Under the pieces are notes generated by a model. The model did not search any database and had not been told where the DNA came from. It was given only the letters and a program-made list of their open reading frames with translations. Shown here piece after piece: positions 8,854 through 17,096 of a stretch of DNA of 64,000 bases (position 1 is its first letter; every line of letters begins with the position of its first letter). Position numbers and translations under genes: made by a program. The stretch comes from Acidimicrobiaceae bacterium. GTDB taxonomy: Bacteria; Actinomycetota; Acidimicrobiia; Acidimicrobiales; UBA8190. The DNA is taken from the NCBI GenBank assembly GCA_003151475.1, contig PLXQ01000033.1, positions 46,818 to 110,817 of the forward strand. Reading direction: 5' to 3'.

Positions 8854-9209
8854 GTCGCCCCGGCCGAACGAGCGAGTCGACGAAAGACGGCTGACCGGGG
8901 CAGGACCTCGTCGCAGCCCGCCTGGCGGGCGGCGTCGAGCAGACCTTTGTCGACATGGCTGGCGAAGCCGACGGTGTGTGCTGCGCGAAGCCGGGGAAGG
9001 ATGTCGAGGACACCGTCATGGGCGAGATCGATGACGACGAGCCGTGCCCCGCGGGTCACGGCCTCGATCAGGTCGGCGGGATCTGCCACGAACAGCACCG
9101 GTATCCCGGCGTCACGGCCGGCGATCTCGACCCGTGAACGGTCCATGAGATCCGGGACAAGGGCCACCATCGGCGTCTGACCTGACTCAGGGGAAAGTCC
9201 TGCGAACAT
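8745..9209 (-). CDS. receiver-like alpha/beta protein without recognisable phospho-acceptor
   Basis: The product is 154 residues from the ATG at 9209 (a GTG at 9212 is immediately upstream). The first 120 residues alternate predicted strands and helices (MVALVPDLMDR, GIPVLFVADPADLIEAV, ARLVVIDLAHDG, TVGFASHVDKGLLDAARQAGCDEVLPRS), the pattern of a CheY-like receiver or pseudo-receiver fold. The strand-3 Asp is present (VVIDLAHDG), but the usual acidic pair near the N-terminus and the Thr/Lys positions are not clear. The C-terminal 35 residues are Thr/Ser-rich and encoded opposite the end of the transglutaminase gene, a 109-base convergent overlap. Function unknown; a regulatory role is an inference from fold. 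Confidence 0.6.
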   Translation of the reverse strand: MFAGLSPESGQTPMVALVPDLMDRSRVEIAGRDAGIPVLFVADPADLIEAVTRGARLVVIDLAHDGVLDILPRLRAAHTVGFASHVDKGLLDAARQAGCDEVLPRSAVFRRLARSAGATHEAETTSTRVTSTATSSVCELPPPSTDPRKGDTSQ

Positions 9210-9286
9210 CACGACCAGTGTCCCATGGGCGGTGGCGCCTCGGCCCTCGTGCCCGGCGGTGTCGGTCTCTGGGCCTGACGGCGACC

Positions 9287-10510
9287 TCAGCCGGTGAACA
9301 CAGGTGCGCCCGTCGACGTCTGCATCTGGAGCAACGTCTGATGCGCCAGGCTGACGGCGTTAGGGGGAAGAGGTGAATAGCCGAGAGCCCCGGCCTGTTG
9401 CTGACCGGTAGTAGTGACCCAGTCGAAGAGGTGTCCGAGGGCCACCCCCACCGGGGTGCTCGACTGCTTCTGGTAGATGAGCGTCCAGCTGAGGTTGGCC
9501 AGCGGATAGGTGGCCGCACCGGGGCCGTCAACGATGTTGAAATTGGAAGCACTGAGATCCGATGTGGCCGAGGCGGCGGCGGCAATGGACGCCTGGGTCG
9601 GCACCACGTAAGCGCCGGACTTGTTCTTCACGGCCACATTGGTGAACTTGGCCTCAAGGGCATAGGCAAACTCGACGTAACCGAGGGCCCCCGCCGTCTG
9701 TTGGACGTAGGTAGCGAGACCCGTGTTCAACTGCTCGCCCACGCCCACGCTGGCGACGGGCCAATGCGTGCTGGCTTTCGTCCCCACCGCCGTCGTCCAG
9801 GCCGAGCCTCCGGTGTCGATCAGATACTGGTCGAGGTCATAGCCCGGGCCCGAGGAGTCGGCGCGATGGACGGCCACGATGGCCAGGTCCGGGAGTTTGA
9901 CCTTGGAGTTGAGAGCGGCGATGGCGCTGTCGTTCCACTTCGTGATCTTGCCCAGGAAGATGCCGGCCAATGTGGGGCCGTCGAGCTTCAGGCCTGTGCT
10001 CACGCCGGGGAGGTTGTAGCTGAGGGCGACGCCGCCCAGGTCGACAGGGATCTGCAGGATGCTGCCGGCGCTGCCGCTGGCGGGGACGGGGATCGGTACC
10101 TCCGAGTCGCCGAACTGCACGGTGTTCTGCTCGATGTCGGTCACACCGACGCTCGATCCGGCGGGCGTGTAGTTCACCGTGACACCGCTGTTGGCCTTGT
10201 TGTAGTCGAAGAAGGCGCGGGTGAAGAAGGGCGAGATGGAGTTGGCCCCTGCTCCCGTGAGCTGCGCCGTGGCGGGCTGGGTGTCACATGCCGTGCTCAG
10301 TACGCCCCCGGGAGCCGACGAGGTGCACTTGACGGCGTTCGTGGTCGCCGGCGGCGTGGCCGCCTTTGTGCCCGATCCGCAGGCCGACGCCAACAGGCCC
10401 ACGGCCAGGGCCAGGAACCCCCCTCGGACGACGGGCTTCCAATGACGGTGCCGCGTCTCCGACCCGTTGCGGTTGTAGGTGTCGCCGATGGACCCGGCTT
10501 GCTCGGGCAC
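9287..10510 (-). CDS. pstS: phosphate ABC transporter substrate-binding lipoprotein PstS
   Basis: This 407-residue periplasmic-binding-type protein starts at a GTG (10510) with GAGGAG seven bases upstream. It has a Lys/Arg-rich n-region, a hydrophobic segment and the lipobox LLASAC, so it is a surface lipoprotein. The PstS pattern is clear: AQLTGAGANSISPFFTRAFFDYNK at the domain start, GSSVGVTDIEQNTVQFGDSEVPI, ILQIPVDLGGVALSYNLPGV, GKITKWNDSAIAALN and VHRADSSGPGYDLDQYL, where Ser and Asp line the phosphate pocket. It binds inorganic phosphate for uptake by PstCAB, but no pstC, pstA, pstB or phoU gene lies in this window. Expression is probably phosphate-controlled, but I could not see a convincing Pho box. 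Confidence 0.9.
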   Translation of the reverse strand: MPEQAGSIGDTYNRNGSETRHRHWKPVVRGGFLALAVGLLASACGSGTKAATPPATTNAVKCTSSAPGGVLSTACDTQPATAQLTGAGANSISPFFTRAFFDYNKANSGVTVNYTPAGSSVGVTDIEQNTVQFGDSEVPIPVPASGSAGSILQIPVDLGGVALSYNLPGVSTGLKLDGPTLAGIFLGKITKWNDSAIAALNSKVKLPDLAIVAVHRADSSGPGYDLDQYLIDTGGSAWTTAVGTKASTHWPVASVGVGEQLNTGLATYVQQTAGALGYVEFAYALEAKFTNVAVKNKSGAYVVPTQASIAAAASATSDLSASNFNIVDGPGAATYPLANLSWTLIYQKQSSTPVGVALGHLFDWVTTTGQQQAGALGYSPLPPNAVSLAHQTLLQMQTSTGAPVFTG

Positions 10511-10605
10511 GCCTGTCTCCTCTCGCGCACTGCGCTATGGGGTGGGGATCGGACTCCATCAGGATGCAGACCCCTCTGCCTTTAAACTCATGTAATTCTG
10601 TAGGA

Positions 10606-10635
10606 AGTCTAGTCAAAATAGAAACAGAAGGTCAA
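10606..10635 (-). promoter_or_regulatory. possible sigma-70 promoter of pstS
   Basis: On the minus strand TTGACC (10635-10630) and TAGACT (10611-10606) are separated by 18 bases, inside the only AT-rich patch (about 10578-10640) of this GC-rich intergenic region. The spacing to the pstS GTG at 10510 leaves a leader of about 90 bases. This is a by-eye consensus match. Confidence 0.4.
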
Positions 10636-10727
10636 GGAGATGGGGATGCCCGAGGCAAAGGCGCAATTTTTTGGGCGGCTGGGGCCGGCGGGTGGACAGG
10701 CCGGCGGGTGGGGTGAGCGGTGTGGCG

Positions 10728-10884
10728 GTCAGCGGCGCGGGGACGTCCCGGTCGCCTGAGTCAGCGGCGCGGGGACGTCCCGGTGGGAGTCACCGGCGGG
10801 CGCGGGTCAGCGGCGCGTGGAAACCCCGCGAGCGGGTCAGCGGCGGGTGGAAGATCCCCGGAGGGCGGCGTCAGCCGTGGGTGG
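10728..10884. repeat. degenerate GTCAGCGGCG repeat cluster
   Basis: Two perfect 25-base direct copies (10728-10752 and 10760-10784, period 32) share the core GTCAGCGGCGCGGGGACGTC. Three degenerate copies of GTCAGCGGCGSGTGG follow at 806-820, 836-850 and 870-884 (all +10000). The array ends right beside the stop codon of the CBS gene, and the sequence on its left (10690-10725) contains related GGCGGGTGG units. The arrangement resembles a decaying intergenic repeat, not a coding repeat. A similar GTCAGCGGG core forms the stem of the hairpin at 45738-45771. Confidence 0.7.
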
Positions 10885-10887
10885 CGA

Positions 10888-11319
10888 TCAGCGGGCGGTG
10901 ATGTACTCGATCAACTCGCTCCGGTTCTTCTCGAGTTCCTCCATCCGGATCTTCACGACGTCGCCGATGCTCACGATCCCGACCAGGCGGTCGTTGTCGA
11001 CCACGGGGACATGTCGGATGCGGCGTTCGGTCATCGTCCGCATGAGCGACTCGGTGTCATCCTCCAAGGCACAGGTGTGCACGGTTGTCGACATGATCGA
11101 CGAGACCGGTTCGCCCAGGACGGCGTTTCCCCGCTCACTCATCTTACGGACCACATCGCGCTCGGAGACGATGCCCTCGATCCGCTCACCGTCGGCCGAT
11201 ACGACGAGCGCACCAACGTGGTGGCGACTGAGCTCATCGACGGCGTCGGCCACGGTGGCGTCACCCCGAATGGTGGCGACTTCGGATCCCTTGTTGGCAA
11301 GCAGGGTCGAGATGAGCAC
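10888..11319 (-). CDS. tandem CBS-domain protein
   Basis: The start was set at the GTG at 11319 because AGGAGG lies nine bases upstream and the CBS fold begins at once; the frame is open further upstream but without bias. The 143-residue protein is a single Bateman module: CBS1 (about 5-65; VADAVDELSRHHVGALVVSADG..IEGIVSERDVVRKM) and CBS2 (about 72-135; SLMRTMTERRIRHVPVVDNDRLVGIVSIGDVVK). Such stand-alone modules bind adenine nucleotides and are often stress- or dormancy-linked in actinobacteria. No partner enzyme is fused, and the ligand cannot be predicted. It is followed by a repeat cluster instead of a terminator that I can recognise. Confidence 0.88.
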   Translation of the reverse strand: MLISTLLANKGSEVATIRGDATVADAVDELSRHHVGALVVSADGERIEGIVSERDVVRKMSERGNAVLGEPVSSIMSTTVHTCALEDDTESLMRTMTERRIRHVPVVDNDRLVGIVSIGDVVKIRMEELEKNRSELIEYITAR

Positions 11320-11535
11320 GGTTCTGGTCCTCCTCGGAAGGTGAGTTGTCCTTCGAGTCTCCTGTTCGAATGGCTCGTACGGGTTTGGTGGGCATTGCCC
11401 TCTGACTCCACTGTACGAGGTGGCACACTGAACCGCGCCGGGAATCTCGGCGTCCTTCGTGACGCTGTTCACGAACTCCGGCCGTGGCACCGTCGCCGGA
11501 CGGGCCCAGGTGCCAGGCGCTGCCTGCCGGGACGC

Positions 11536-13377
11536 TCAGCCGCGGGAGTCGCGCCGGGCCCGGCTGTGCTGTCGGCCCCGGATGGCCTGGTCGAGGATGA
11601 CCTTGCGCAGGCGGACGGATTTCGGCGTGACCTCGACGCACTCGTCTTCGGCGATGAATTCGAGTGCCTGTTCGAGTGACAGCTGGAGGTGGGGGGTGAG
11701 CCGCTCGAGCTCGTCGGCCGTCGACGACCGCACGTTGGTGAGCTTCTTCTCTTTGGTCGGGTTGACGTCCATCTCGTCGGCCCGGGAGTTCTCGCCCACG
11801 ATCATGCCCTCGTAGACGTCGACGCCGGGCCCGAGGAGCATGGTGCCGCGCTCCTGCAGAGCCATCAGCGCGTAGGTGGTGGTGGGACCGCGCCGGTCGG
11901 CCACCATCGAGCCGTTACGGCGCGTGCGCAGGTCCCCGTGCCAGGGTTCCCAGCCGTCGAAGACGTGGTGCAGGACCCCGGTACCGCGGGTCTCGATGAG
12001 GAACTCGGTGCGGAATCCCACCAGCCCGCGCGCCGGCACCCGGTAGTCCATGCGGACCCAACCGGTTCCGTGGTTCACCACTTCCAACAACCGGCCGTGG
12101 CGCAGGGCCAGGAGCTGCGTGACCACGCCCAGATAGTCGTCGGGCACGTCGATGGCCACCCGCTCCATGGGTTCGTGGACCTTGCCGTCGACGAGCCGGG
12201 TCACCACCTGGGGCTTGCCCACCGTGAGCTCGAAGCCCTCGCGGCGCATGGTCTCCACCAGCACCGCCAGTTGGAGCTCGCCGCGGCCCTGGACCTCCCA
12301 GGCGTCGGGTCGTTCTGTGGGCGTCACCCGCAGTGAGACGTTGCCGATCAGCTCGGAGTCGAGCCGACCCTTCACCAGCCGGGCGGTGAGCTTGGTGCCC
12401 TCCGTGCCCGACAGCGGTGACGAGTTGATGCCGATGGTCATGGCCAGGCTCGGTTCGTCCACCAAGATGGCCGGCAGCGGTATCGGGTCGTCGGCATCGG
12501 CCAGGGTCTCGCCGATGGTCACATCGGGAAAGCCGGCCACAGCCACGATCTCGCCCGGTCCCGCCTCCTCCACGTCGATGCGCTCGAGAGCGCGCGAGGC
12601 GTAGAGCTCGGTCACCTTGCCTTTTTCCACCGATCCGTCCACCCGGCACCAGGCCACGGTGTCGCCCCGGCGCAGCGTCCCGTGGTGGACCCGGCAGATG
12701 GCCAGGCGTCCCACATAGGGCGAGGCGTCGAGGTTGGTGACCAACGCCTGCAGCGGGTGATCAGGGTCATAGACGGGGGCGGGAACGCTGCGGACGATGG
12801 TGTCGAAGAGCGGGACGAGGTCCGTCCCCACGGTATTGGCCTGTGTGCTGGCCCATCCGGCACGGGCGTTGGCGTAGAGCACCGGGAAGCCCACCTGGTC
12901 CTCGTCGGCGTCCAGGTCGAGGAACAGATCCTCCACCTCGTGGACCACTTCCTCGATCCGGGCGTCGGCCCGGTCGACCTTGTTGATGACGAGAACCACG
13001 GGAAGGCGGGCCTCGAGGGTCTTGCGTAAGACGAAGCGGGTCTGCGGCAGAGGGCCTTCCGACGCATCGACGAGCAGCAAGACGCCGTCGACCATGGACA
13101 GGCCCCGCTCCACCTCCCCGCCGAAGTCGGCGTGGCCCGGGGTGTCGACGATGGTGATCTTGGTCGGTCCGTACTGCACGGCCGTGTGCTTGGCCAGGAT
13201 GGTGATGCCCTTTTCACGCTCGAGGTCGCCGGAATCGAGGACGCGGTCCGTGAGCTCCTTGTCTGCTCGAAAGGCTCCCGTCTGACGGAGCATGCCGTCG
13301 ACCAACGTGGTCTTGCCGTGGTCAACGTGGGCCACGATCGCCACGTTGCGCAGGTCATCGCGTGTGCGCATGAACAT
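11536..13377 (-). CDS. typA: TypA/BipA ribosome-associated GTPase
   Basis: The 613-residue translational GTPase corresponds in length to TypA/BipA. G1 is AHVDHGKTT near the N-terminus, followed by the switch region REKGITI, G3 [16 protein letters not shown], and G4 NKVDRADAR. Domain II follows with a typical GDTVAW, and the C-terminal EF-G-like domains contain [42 protein letters not shown] and [23 protein letters not shown], diagnostic of BipA. It binds 70S ribosomes and assists growth under stress and low temperature. The ATG at 13377 is chosen because the G domain starts 12 residues later; a start a few codons upstream is possible. Confidence 0.95.
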   Translation of the reverse strand: MFMRTRDDLRNVAIVAHVDHGKTTLVDGMLRQTGAFRADKELTDRVLDSGDLEREKGITILAKHTAVQYGPTKITIVDTPGHADFGGEVERGLSMVDGVLLLVDASEGPLPQTRFVLRKTLEARLPVVLVINKVDRADARIEEVVHEVEDLFLDLDADEDQVGFPVLYANARAGWASTQANTVGTDLVPLFDTIVRSVPAPVYDPDHPLQALVTNLDASPYVGRLAICRVHHGTLRRGDTVAWCRVDGSVEKGKVTELYASRALERIDVEEAGPGEIVAVAGFPDVTIGETLADADDPIPLPAILVDEPSLAMTIGINSSPLSGTEGTKLTARLVKGRLDSELIGNVSLRVTPTERPDAWEVQGRGELQLAVLVETMRREGFELTVGKPQVVTRLVDGKVHEPMERVAIDVPDDYLGVVTQLLALRHGRLLEVVNHGTGWVRMDYRVPARGLVGFRTEFLIETRGTGVLHHVFDGWEPWHGDLRTRRNGSMVADRRGPTTTYALMALQERGTMLLGPGVDVYEGMIVGENSRADEMDVNPTKEKKLTNVRSSTADELERLTPHLQLSLEQALEFIAEDECVEVTPKSVRLRKVILDQAIRGRQHSRARRDSRG

Positions 13378-13480
13378 GTCCAGGGTACTCGCCACATGCG
13401 AAACGCCGATCACGTCGGCCGGTCGTGGCCCGGGAGTTGGCCCGCAGGGGAGCCGTTTCGTGCCTGGCGAAGCGGTCGGG

Positions 13481-14176
13481 TCAGACCGTGAGCGCCGGGG
13501 CGCCCGACCGGCGCCGTCGGCGGAGGCGCCTGACCCGATGGAACACGGCGTCGACCAGTAAGACGCTGCCCACACCCACGAAGATCCCACCCAGAGCGTC
13601 GCTCAGGTAGTGCCAGCGGAAGGCCACGAGAGCGACGGTTTCGAAGGTCACCACGGCCGAACCGATGACCACGGCCGCCCCCCGACCCCGACCCCGCGTC
13701 ACCAAGACGATGACCGTGACCACGGCCGACACCGCCGCCGTCGTTCCCGACGGCCAGCACAGCGCCCCGTGGAAGGTCCGGCCCACGACGAGCTTGAGCA
13801 GCTCGGCCAGGCCCACGGCGAGGCCCGGTCCAGCCAGACAGGCGAGGGCCCGGCGCCGGTCGCGGCGCCAGACAGAGATGCCGGCCACCAGGGCCACGCC
13901 CCCGGTGAACGGGGCCAGGCCCAGGTCGGTCATGACCCGCAGGACGGCCGTGTGAAGCACATCGGGGAAGGTGATGAAGCCCCAGCTGTCGAGGGCGTTC
14001 TGGCCCGGTTCGAAGCGCAGGATGAGACCCCCGAGAAAGAGGATGCCGAGGACCACGACGGCGGCCAGGAGAGAGGCGCCCCGCGGCGGCGGCTCCGCGC
14101 TCGGCATCAGGTCGTCGGCGCTCGTCGGCGCTTCGGCCTCAGCGGATGGGTAAAGGGCGGTCGTCACGTCGCGCAT
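13481..14176 (-). CDS. PAP2-family membrane phosphatase with altered motif 2
   Basis: The protein is 231 residues with a polar N-terminus (1-32) and about five or six membrane helices. PAP2 superfamily motifs are recognisable: Lys128 and Arg133 (KLVVGR), CWPSGTT at 150-155, and RWHYLSD at 187-193, where His189 and Asp193 match the nucleophile motif. In motif 2 the normal PSGH histidine, which protonates the leaving group, is replaced by Thr155. That suggests altered chemistry or an inactive phosphatase. Typical substrates are undecaprenyl pyrophosphate or phosphatidic acid-like lipids. It is divergent from the P450 gene, with the ATG at 14176. The C-terminus is very Arg-rich and cytoplasmic. 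Confidence 0.8.
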   Translation of the reverse strand: MRDVTTALYPSAEAEAPTSADDLMPSAEPPPRGASLLAAVVVLGILFLGGLILRFEPGQNALDSWGFITFPDVLHTAVLRVMTDLGLAPFTGGVALVAGISVWRRDRRRALACLAGPGLAVGLAELLKLVVGRTFHGALCWPSGTTAAVSAVVTVIVLVTRGRGRGAAVVIGSAVVTFETVALVAFRWHYLSDALGGIFVGVGSVLLVDAVFHRVRRLRRRRRSGAPALTV

Positions 14177-14343
14177 CAGAGGGTGTCGTGCACTCTCTTA
14201 TGAGCACGATCCCTCCACGGTACCGCCCTTTGGCTCCCAATCTCGGCCGCCACGACGCCCGAATCCCAGCCCGGGGCGCCCCCGGGCGCCGCTGCCGTAG
14301 GCTCGGCGCCGTGCCCGGCCGGCCTCTGCCCGAGGTCCATCCG

Positions 14344-15621
14344 ATGCCCCCCGGAGCCGGGGGACGTCTGAGCCGGGCCCGGGCCGCCGGGGGACTTCTC
14401 CGGGACCCGACGGCCTACTTCGCTCGCCGGCGGCGCGCTCTCGGTGAGACCTTCGTCGTCGACGCCGCCGGTCACCGGCTTCTGTGTGTCTTCTCGGCCG
14501 AAGGCGTGCGCAGCCTCTACGGCTTCGCCGAGCACGAGGCCAGCTTCGGCCTGGCCACCTTCGAGCTCATCCGGCGCAAGGTTCCCGAGGATCTCTTCGC
14601 CGGCCGGCGCAATACCCCCCATGACCTGTTCGGCCGGCAGGAGACCGAGCGCTATCTGGGCAGTCTCGAAGAGGCGATGACCATCGAGATCGAGGAGCTC
14701 GGTTCAGAGGGGCAGTTCGAGGTCTTCTCCGAGGCCCGCCGGCTCGGGCACCGGCTCGGTCTCGGCTCCTGGGCCGGTGTCGAGGCGGCGTCGGAGACCT
14801 ACCTGCGCCGGCTGGTCCCGCTGTTCGACCGGCTCGACGGATCCGAGGCCTTTGTCCGTCCGGGGCGGACCCTTCTCACCACGGCCACGGGCAAGGTGCT
14901 CGAGCGGCGGGCCATGCACGGGATCGAGCGGGTCATCGCCGAGATCTGGGCCGGTCGCCGTAGCGGGGGCGAGGAGCGCGACGACTTCCTGGCCCAGCTG
15001 TACCGGTCCTTCGACGACATCGCGCCCGGTGAGCGCGATGTCCAGGTGGCGCGGGACCTGATCCTCATCCATATGGGCTCGCAGTCCAACCTGTATGCCG
15101 CTCTGGCCTGGACGCTTGTCAACCTGCTGCTCGATGACGACGTCATGGCCCGGGTCCGGGCGGGCGAAGACGGGCTGCTCGAGCGCTGCGCCTACGAATC
15201 GATCCGGATGGCACAGCGATCGATCACCTTGCGCCAGGTCCTGCGCCCGGTCGAACTCGACGACGGGAACCGGACCTACACGGTCGACCCCGGCGTCATG
15301 ATCACGACCATGCTGTCGGTCACCAACACGACGGCGGCCGACGGGCTCGACCACTTCGATCCGGCGCACTACCAGGGGCGTCGCCTGGCGCCGTCGGTGG
15401 TCCTGCCCACCAAGGAGCTCGTGAGCACGTTCGGCCACGGCATCCACACCTGCCCGGCCCAACGCTTCTCGATCTCGGCCATCGTGATCGCCGTGCGCCG
15501 GCTTCTGGCCCAGTTCGACTTCGAAGCCCGTTTCACCGACGCCCGTCCCCGGAGCAGGCAGATCGGCGGCGTAGCGCGCGCCGAGGAGCCGTGCGTCGTG
15601 GCCTACCGGAGCCGCTCGTGA
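14344..15621 (+). CDS. cytochrome P450 with CYP7/CYP8-like I-helix
   Basis: The protein is 425 residues from the ATG at 14344 (a GTG at 14311 would add 11). Heme-thiolate signature FGHGIHTC runs from Phe363 to Cys370, and the K-helix ESIR is at 285-288. The I-helix reads HMGSQSNLYAALAW around 243-256; the acid-alcohol pair (A/G-G-x-E/D-T-T) that delivers protons in normal monooxygenases is absent and replaced by a Ser-Gln-x-Asn arrangement similar to eukaryotic CYP7/CYP8 enzymes. The enzyme may therefore be an isomerase or use peroxide or hydroperoxide substrates, which is an inference. No ferredoxin or reductase is encoded next to it. It is convergent with the cupin gene, with 4 bases between stops. 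Confidence 0.88.
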   Translation: MPPGAGGRLSRARAAGGLLRDPTAYFARRRRALGETFVVDAAGHRLLCVFSAEGVRSLYGFAEHEASFGLATFELIRRKVPEDLFAGRRNTPHDLFGRQETERYLGSLEEAMTIEIEELGSEGQFEVFSEARRLGHRLGLGSWAGVEAASETYLRRLVPLFDRLDGSEAFVRPGRTLLTTATGKVLERRAMHGIERVIAEIWAGRRSGGEERDDFLAQLYRSFDDIAPGERDVQVARDLILIHMGSQSNLYAALAWTLVNLLLDDDVMARVRAGEDGLLERCAYESIRMAQRSITLRQVLRPVELDDGNRTYTVDPGVMITTMLSVTNTTAADGLDHFDPAHYQGRRLAPSVVLPTKELVSTFGHGIHTCPAQRFSISAIVIAVRRLLAQFDFEARFTDARPRSRQIGGVARAEEPCVVAYRSRS

Positions 15622-15625
15622 CCCG

Positions 15626-16594
15626 TCATGAGAAGCGGATGTCGAGGGTCCGCAGGTAGGTGTGAAGTCCGGCGTCCTGGACGGGAAGGAGATGGGCGGG
15701 CGCCCCTGACTCGTTGTGGTGGCTGTGCCACATCCCCGGGGGGGTGACGAAGGCCCCTCCCGGCTCCCAGTCGACGCGCTGGGCGTCGGCGATGTCCCCG
15801 TCAGCGTCGAGGGCGTCGCCCACGAGGCTGTAGCAGCCCGGTCGGCAGTCGACGATCAGGTCGAGGGCGATGCTCTGGTGGCGATGGGGCCGCTGCACCG
15901 ACCCGTCGGGCAGCACCCCGAGCATGGCCCAGAGGGTGTGGGTGACGGTGAGCGTCTGGTCGTTGCCGGCGTTGCCGAGAAGAACCGCCACCCGGCTGCG
16001 GACGCCCGCCTCGGGCTCGGCCGCCACTGCCTCCAGCCGGGCCCGGGCCCGCCGGCCGTCGAAGAGGGTGGGCCTGAAGCGCGGTGTGGTGGGCCCGACG
16101 CCCAGATAGGCGAGCAGCGGGGAATCGTCGACGTGATAGAGGACGGCGTCACCGGCGGCGGTGTAGACGGCCCGGCAGTGCGCCGGGAGGGTGATGACAT
16201 CGCCGTTGCGCCAGTCGATCCCGCCGGAGCCCTCGACCTCCAGCCGTCCCTCTCCGCGCAGGCAGTAGATGAGCTCGCTCGTGGCCACCGTCTCGGTGGC
16301 CAGAGACTCGCCCGCCTCGATACGAAGGAAAGCGGCCAACAGCGACGGACCGGTGGCGGGGACGTCGATGCCGAGGACGCCCGACAGATCGAGGGCGATC
16401 GTGCGCGTCGGGCCCGTGGCGTGGAGCGCAGCGGGGAAACGCTGCACGGCGAGAGCGGAGATGGCGCCCACGCGCTGCGGATCGACGGCCGCGCTGTACT
16501 CGTGGAAGACGGCGTCGCCCGTCCAGTCTTCGACGGCCGGTGCGGCGCGCTGACCGTCGGCCCTGGTGATCCCCGCCTCCGGTGCGCGTGTCAT
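15626..16594 (-). CDS. bicupin (gentisate-dioxygenase-like) protein
   Basis: The product is 322 residues from the ATG at 16594; the frame is open to an upstream GTG. Two cupin barrels are visible. The first (about 85-165) has ELIYCLRGEGRLEVEG and ITLPAHCRAVYTAAGDAVLYHVDDSPLLAYLG, and the second (about 210-320) has QRPHRHQSIALDLIV and PPGMWHSHHNESG, which supplies the His ligands for a metal. This layout matches ring-cleaving dioxygenases of the gentisate/salicylate type and relatives of unknown activity. The first barrel lacks an obvious metal-binding His cluster, so only the C-terminal cupin is probably catalytic. It lies beside, and convergent with, the P450, which could mean nothing more than proximity. 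Confidence 0.78.
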   Translation of the reverse strand: MTRAPEAGITRADGQRAAPAVEDWTGDAVFHEYSAAVDPQRVGAISALAVQRFPAALHATGPTRTIALDLSGVLGIDVPATGPSLLAAFLRIEAGESLATETVATSELIYCLRGEGRLEVEGSGGIDWRNGDVITLPAHCRAVYTAAGDAVLYHVDDSPLLAYLGVGPTTPRFRPTLFDGRRARARLEAVAAEPEAGVRSRVAVLLGNAGNDQTLTVTHTLWAMLGVLPDGSVQRPHRHQSIALDLIVDCRPGCYSLVGDALDADGDIADAQRVDWEPGGAFVTPPGMWHSHHNESGAPAHLLPVQDAGLHTYLRTLDIRFS

Positions 16595-17096
16595 GGAACC
16601 AGTATCGGTCACGGGGACTCGACCGTGCCCGCGCGCCACCGGTTGGGGAGGACTTGGGGATGAATACCCATAAATCTGGGGATATCGCGGCCCCGTCTGG
16701 GGACAGCGGTGCGAATTCTCTGGACAACATAGGGATTTCTCATATGCGTCTTGACCTTTCGCAGGGCCGGGCGCAAAGTGTCAGAAGTCGGGTGAATGAC
16801 GACCCTGCGGTCACCGGAGAAATCGCTGCAAGGCGAAATCGACGAGTGGACGCAAGGAGACGGGTTCCCCGGTTAGGCAGGGCGGTGCTGCACCCGAAGG
16901 TTCCCTGGGACCGACCGGTGCAATGCTCGCAGCGGGGTCGTCCGGCCCTGGATGTGAGAGCTCGTCCCGCCGAAGGCGCGGGCCCCGAGGAGTGCGGGCG
17001 GCTTCGGTCGAACCGGCTACTCGGGGCCTCGCCGCGTCCGGGGTGAGACACTGGCGGCGAACAGCGCTTCACCGTCGATCCCCGGAGGGACGAGCC
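16595..17096. other. long divergent intergenic region with repeated TGGGGA boxes
   Basis: These 502 bases separate the cupin gene from the BtuF-like gene. Next to the cupin start, at about 16645-16705, the hexamer TGGGGA occurs four times in 60 bases in unusually AT-containing DNA (contexts such as ACTTGGGGATGA, ATCTGGGGATAT and GTCTGGGGACAG). That could be a regulator-binding region or a promoter for the cupin gene. The remaining 350 bases show no gene with proper codon bias. Confidence 0.4.

Noticed and set aside
10511..10640. Pho box upstream of pstS
   Set aside because: Known actinobacterial PHO-box direct repeats (GTTCACC-like) were looked for but are not present at usable spacing; only an AT-rich patch and a possible promoter were noted.
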